From an uncultured Eubacteriales bacterium (GTDB lineage: Bacteria > Bacillota > Clostridia > Oscillospirales > Oscillospiraceae): 8,543 bases of DNA. Positions 6,455 through 8,543 of the stretch are shown here, piece by piece. The translations under genes were made by a program, and so were the position numbers. The DNA is taken from the NCBI GenBank assembly GCA_900313295.1, contig OMQS01000049.1, positions 1 to 8,543 on the forward strand, written 5' to 3'. Numbering within the stretch: position 1 is the first letter of the stretch; every line of letters starts with the position of its first letter. The notes beneath the pieces are model-generated. The model saw only the letters and a program-made list of their open reading frames with translations. It was not told where the DNA came from and ran no database searches.

Positions 6455-7522
6455 ATGAACAAACAGCTCTTCGGCGCATACATTGCCGAAAACAGGAAAC
6501 GGCTGGGCATGACGCAGACGCAGCTGGCCGCCAGGCTTCATGTGACGGACAAGGCCGTCAGCAAGTGGGAGCGGGGGCTGAGCTATCCCGATGTGACGCT
6601 GCTGGAGCCGCTGGCGGAGGCGCTTTCCGTCAGCATCGACGCCCTGCTGCGCTGCCGGATGCCTGCGGACGAGGGAAAGGAGCAGACGATGACAGAGGAA
6701 AGAAGCAGCGAACCCATCCAGACCGTAATGGAAATCTCCAAGGAAACGGTGCAGAAGAAAAAACACAGCAGCAAGCTGCTGGCGGCGGCGCTGGCCGTTG
6801 TGATCGCGGCGGCGGGGGTGCTGGTCATTCCCCGCGCGGTGCGGGAATATCGGGCGGCGCAGGAGGCGAAGCACCACCATGAGGTGAACTGCGCCAAGGT
6901 GGATTTGCTCTATGTGGAGCAGATGCCCGGCTCCGAAAATTCGGGGGAGTATATATGCGTCGTGGGATACGAGGGAAAGCTCCTGTATCTGCACTATGAC
7001 GGCGGCCTGTCGGATAAGGAGCTGCTGCCTCCCGACAGGATCTGGGAGAATTCTGGCAATATCAATTTCCGCCCGGGCATTGAATGGACGCAAAGCTACC
7101 TGCGCTTTACCTATGACGACCGAACCGGCGGGGGAGAGCTTACCGGCATAGTGGGGCAGACTACGCAGACGTCGATGCCCGTTGCGGTGGACAATATAGA
7201 AACGGAGAAGCCCCTCTTTGGTCTGGAGAACACCTGTCTTATGCGGGAAGGGAACGGGAATCTTTTATTTTACCGGCCTTCGGAGCATCAGGATGGGGCA
7301 AGAACGCTCTATGATGCCAACATCATTTTTCGCCTGCCGAAGACGCTGGCCGACATCGGCTACACCATTTCCGACTGCGACGGGGACGGCGTCAACGAGC
7401 TGCTGGTGAAGACGGACTGGGACTATAAGCCCCTGGTGGTCTACGACTATGCGGACGGGCAGGTGACGAGTACATGGTATGACACCCTGCCCGACTGGGC
7501 GGCGGCTGTTTTCGGAGAATAA
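6455..7522 (+). CDS. Membrane-anchored XRE-family transcriptional regulator with extracytoplasmic domain
   Basis: The 355-residue protein has three visible parts. Residues 4-65 are an XRE (Cro/C1-type) helix-turn-helix: TQTQLAARL forms helix 2 and DKAVSKWERG (32-41) the recognition helix. Next come a polar, charged linker (about 69-106) ending in KKKHSSK and one hydrophobic segment, about 107-125, rich in Ala, Val and Leu. The basic residues before it favour an N-in, C-out topology. The last 230 residues should lie outside the membrane. They contain a DCDGDGVNELLVK stretch (307-319) like the calcium-binding loop of FG-GAP/VCBS repeats. I do not recognise the whole outer domain. The start is ATG 6455, with GAGGTG (6443-6448) at good spacing; a GTG at 6446 lies inside that site. 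It stands alone. It may sense something outside the cell and act directly on DNA; ligand and targets are unknown. Confidence 0.82.
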   Translation: MNKQLFGAYIAENRKRLGMTQTQLAARLHVTDKAVSKWERGLSYPDVTLLEPLAEALSVSIDALLRCRMPADEGKEQTMTEERSSEPIQTVMEISKETVQKKKHSSKLLAAALAVVIAAAGVLVIPRAVREYRAAQEAKHHHEVNCAKVDLLYVEQMPGSENSGEYICVVGYEGKLLYLHYDGGLSDKELLPPDRIWENSGNINFRPGIEWTQSYLRFTYDDRTGGGELTGIVGQTTQTSMPVAVDNIETEKPLFGLENTCLMREGNGNLLFYRPSEHQDGARTLYDANIIFRLPKTLADIGYTISDCDGDGVNELLVKTDWDYKPLVVYDYADGQVTSTWYDTLPDWAAAVFGE

Positions 7523-7529
7523 TAAACTG

Positions 7530-7561
7530 AGCAGGCTCCCGATTTCCGTCGGGAGCCTGCT
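7530..7561 (+). terminator. 13-bp perfect hairpin after the XRE gene, probable terminator
   Basis: AGCAGGCTCCCGA (7530-7542) and TCGGGAGCCTGCT (7549-7561) pair perfectly around TTTCCG, 7 nt after the stop. The stem is very stable, but the downstream sequence GTTGCATTT is only moderately T-rich. Termination is likely; its efficiency is uncertain. Confidence 0.68.
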
Positions 7562-7562
7562 G

Positions 7563-7591
7563 TTGCATTTATGGCGGCGATATGTTACACT
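7563..7591 (+). promoter_or_regulatory. Promoter of ispDF (extended -10)
   Basis: TTGCAT (7563-7568), a 17-bp spacer and TACACT (7586-7591) with TG at 7583-7584 form an extended -10 promoter. The predicted start near 7598 gives a roughly 90-nt leader before ispD. The -35 begins just after the hairpin at 7530-7561. Confidence 0.62.
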
Positions 7592-7607
7592 CATGGTGGA
7601 CGTTTAT

Positions 7608-7644
7608 GCGGCTGACAGCCTATTTATCTGTTGGCAGCAGCCGC
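7608..7644 (+). promoter_or_regulatory. Stem-loop in the ispD 5' leader
   Basis: GCGGCTG (7608-7614) pairs with CAGCCGC (7638-7644); inside, GCC (7618-7620) can pair with GGC (7633-7635). No T-run follows, so it is not a simple attenuator. It ends 31 nt before the ribosome site and would not cover it directly. It may affect mRNA stability or be incidental. Confidence 0.35.
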
Positions 7645-7687
7645 CTAAAATGTTAACTTTTCGGTGGTGTTTTCCGGAGGTAAGATC

Positions 7688-8425
7688 ATGGGAAAATTGC
7701 TCGATAAAATTCGGGGTCTGCGCAGGCCGAGCCGCTCGTTCTGCGCGGCGGTGGTGGTGGCCGCCGGCCGCTCGGAGCGCATGGGGAAGGAGAAGCTGCT
7801 CCTGCCGCTGGCGGGGCAGGCCGTGCTGGCACGCACCCTTTTGGCAGTGGAGCAGGCGGAGCGGATCGACGAGATCATTCTGGTCACCCGAGAGGATCTC
7901 ATGCTTCCCTTTGCGGAATTATGCAAACAAATCGGGCTGAAAAAGCCGGTAAAAATTATAAAAGGCGGAGATGTTCGCACAAAATCCGTGCTGGCCGGAG
8001 CGCTGGAAACAGACCCGCGGACGGAGCTTATCGCCGTCCACGACGCCGCCCGCCCCCTGATAACGCCGGAGCTGATCGACGCCGTGGTGGAGAGCGCGGA
8101 GCTTACCGGCGCTTCCGCCCCCGCTATTCCCGTGACGGACACCGTGAAGGTGGCGGACGAGAGCGGCATTGTGCGTTCCACGCCGGATCGAACCACCCTC
8201 TTCGCTGTGCAGACACCGCAGGTCTTTCGGGCGGAGATCCTGCGGGCGGCATTGCAATCCGCAGTCACCTGCGGCGCCAATGTCACCGACGATTGCGCCG
8301 CCGTGGAGCGGCTGGGCAAGCAGGTGCAGCTGGTGACGGGCGACAGCGAAAACATCAAGATCACTCGCCCCGTTGACCTCGCTGTGGCGGAGGCGATCCT
8401 GAAGGAGCGGGAGGAGAGAGCATGA
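7688..8425 (+). CDS. ispD: 2-C-methyl-D-erythritol 4-phosphate cytidylyltransferase
   Basis: The 245-residue protein is IspD, the cytosolic third enzyme of the MEP isoprenoid pathway; it joins CTP and methylerythritol phosphate to give CDP-methylerythritol. The CTP-binding loop [12 protein letters not shown] (25-36) has Arg31 in the place of E. coli Arg20. VHDAARPL (117-124), DTVK (151-154), [13 protein letters not shown] from Arg168 (E. coli Arg157), TDDCAAVE and ENIKIT with Lys224 (E. coli Lys213) follow in the family order. The nucleotide loop resembles that of MocA-type enzymes, but the later motifs and the ispF neighbour settle IspD. GGAGG (7676-7680) sets the start at 7688, giving about 18 residues, rich in Arg and Lys, before the core strand. 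This is longer than usual. The stop overlaps the ispF start, so the two are probably coupled. Confidence 0.94.
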   Translation: MGKLLDKIRGLRRPSRSFCAAVVVAAGRSERMGKEKLLLPLAGQAVLARTLLAVEQAERIDEIILVTREDLMLPFAELCKQIGLKKPVKIIKGGDVRTKSVLAGALETDPRTELIAVHDAARPLITPELIDAVVESAELTGASAPAIPVTDTVKVADESGIVRSTPDRTTLFAVQTPQVFRAEILRAALQSAVTCGANVTDDCAAVERLGKQVQLVTGDSENIKITRPVDLAVAEAILKEREERA

Positions 8426-8543
8426 CGAATCTGCGCATTGGCCACGGCTATGACGTGCACCGGCTGGCGTATGGCCGGAAGCTGATCATGGGCGGCGTGG
8501 ACATTCCCTTTGAAAAAGGCTTGGAGGGGCACTCGGATGCTGA
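8422..8543 (+). CDS. ispF: 2-C-methyl-D-erythritol 2,4-cyclodiphosphate synthase, N-terminal fragment
   Basis: The first 40 codons of ispF are present; the gene runs off the window. IspF converts CDP-methylerythritol 2-phosphate to the cyclodiphosphate with release of CMP, in the MEP pathway. The N-terminus shows GHGYDVHRL, with zinc ligands Asp11 and His13. [19 protein letters not shown] follows, with the conserved HSD at 37-39. The third zinc ligand, His42 in E. coli, would lie just beyond the window. The ATG overlaps the ispD TGA by 4 nt (ATGA). GGGAGGAG (8409-8416), inside the end of ispD, serves as ribosome site. The spacing supports translational coupling with ispD. Confidence 0.95.
   Translation, partial: MTNLRIGHGYDVHRLAYGRKLIMGGVDIPFEKGLEGHSDA

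Noticed and set aside
7593..7940. Possible small ORF in the ispD leader (ATG at 7593)
   Set aside because: It starts before the predicted transcript start, has no ribosome site, and runs out of frame through ispD.
1..8543. Search for mobile elements, CRISPR arrays, tRNA, rRNA and toxin-antitoxin or defence genes
   Set aside because: I saw no repeat-spacer pattern, transposase, cloverleaf sequence or such gene families. The window is mainly core genes with short intergenic gaps, none above 300 bases.

Overview
The window is a GC-rich chromosomal stretch, apparently from a Clostridia-type Firmicute. A butyrate-producing gut member of the Oscillospiraceae is the best guess. That rests on AddA-type recombination, a zinc-binding L31, a butyryl-CoA:acetate CoA-transferase-like protein, strong AGGAGG ribosome sites and extended -10 promoters. 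The genus is inference; no rRNA or other marker is present. All recognised genes lie on the + strand.

Layout: 1-942 is the C-terminal end of addA, carrying the nuclease domain. At 1062-1265 is rpmE (ribosomal protein L31), with its own promoter, a 5'-leader hairpin and a strong terminator. From 1383 to 4771 runs a tight three-gene unit: hflX (ribosome-splitting GTPase), a YigZ/IMPACT-family gene overlapping it by one base, and pepD (M20C dipeptidase) 15 nt downstream, closed by a terminator. At 4990-6330 is a stand-alone CoA-transferase gene with a well-formed promoter, an upstream palindrome and a terminator. At 6455-7522 is a membrane-anchored XRE regulator with a large extracytoplasmic domain, followed by a 13-bp hairpin. 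At 7688-8425 is ispD, overlapping the start of ispF by 4 nt; ispF runs off the end.

How the genes work together: hflX, the YigZ gene and pepD can be read as a housekeeping or stress unit (ribosome rescue plus peptide turnover). ispD and ispF are two enzymes of the MEP isoprenoid pathway. The CoA-transferase makes the last step of butyrate formation from butyryl-CoA. These are mostly core genes. I see no mobile element, CRISPR array, tRNA or rRNA, and no clear novel multi-gene system. The least ordinary item is the single-pass transmembrane XRE regulator and the 9-bp direct repeats in its promoter. Several short leader hairpins and dyads in the intergenic regions may be regulatory.
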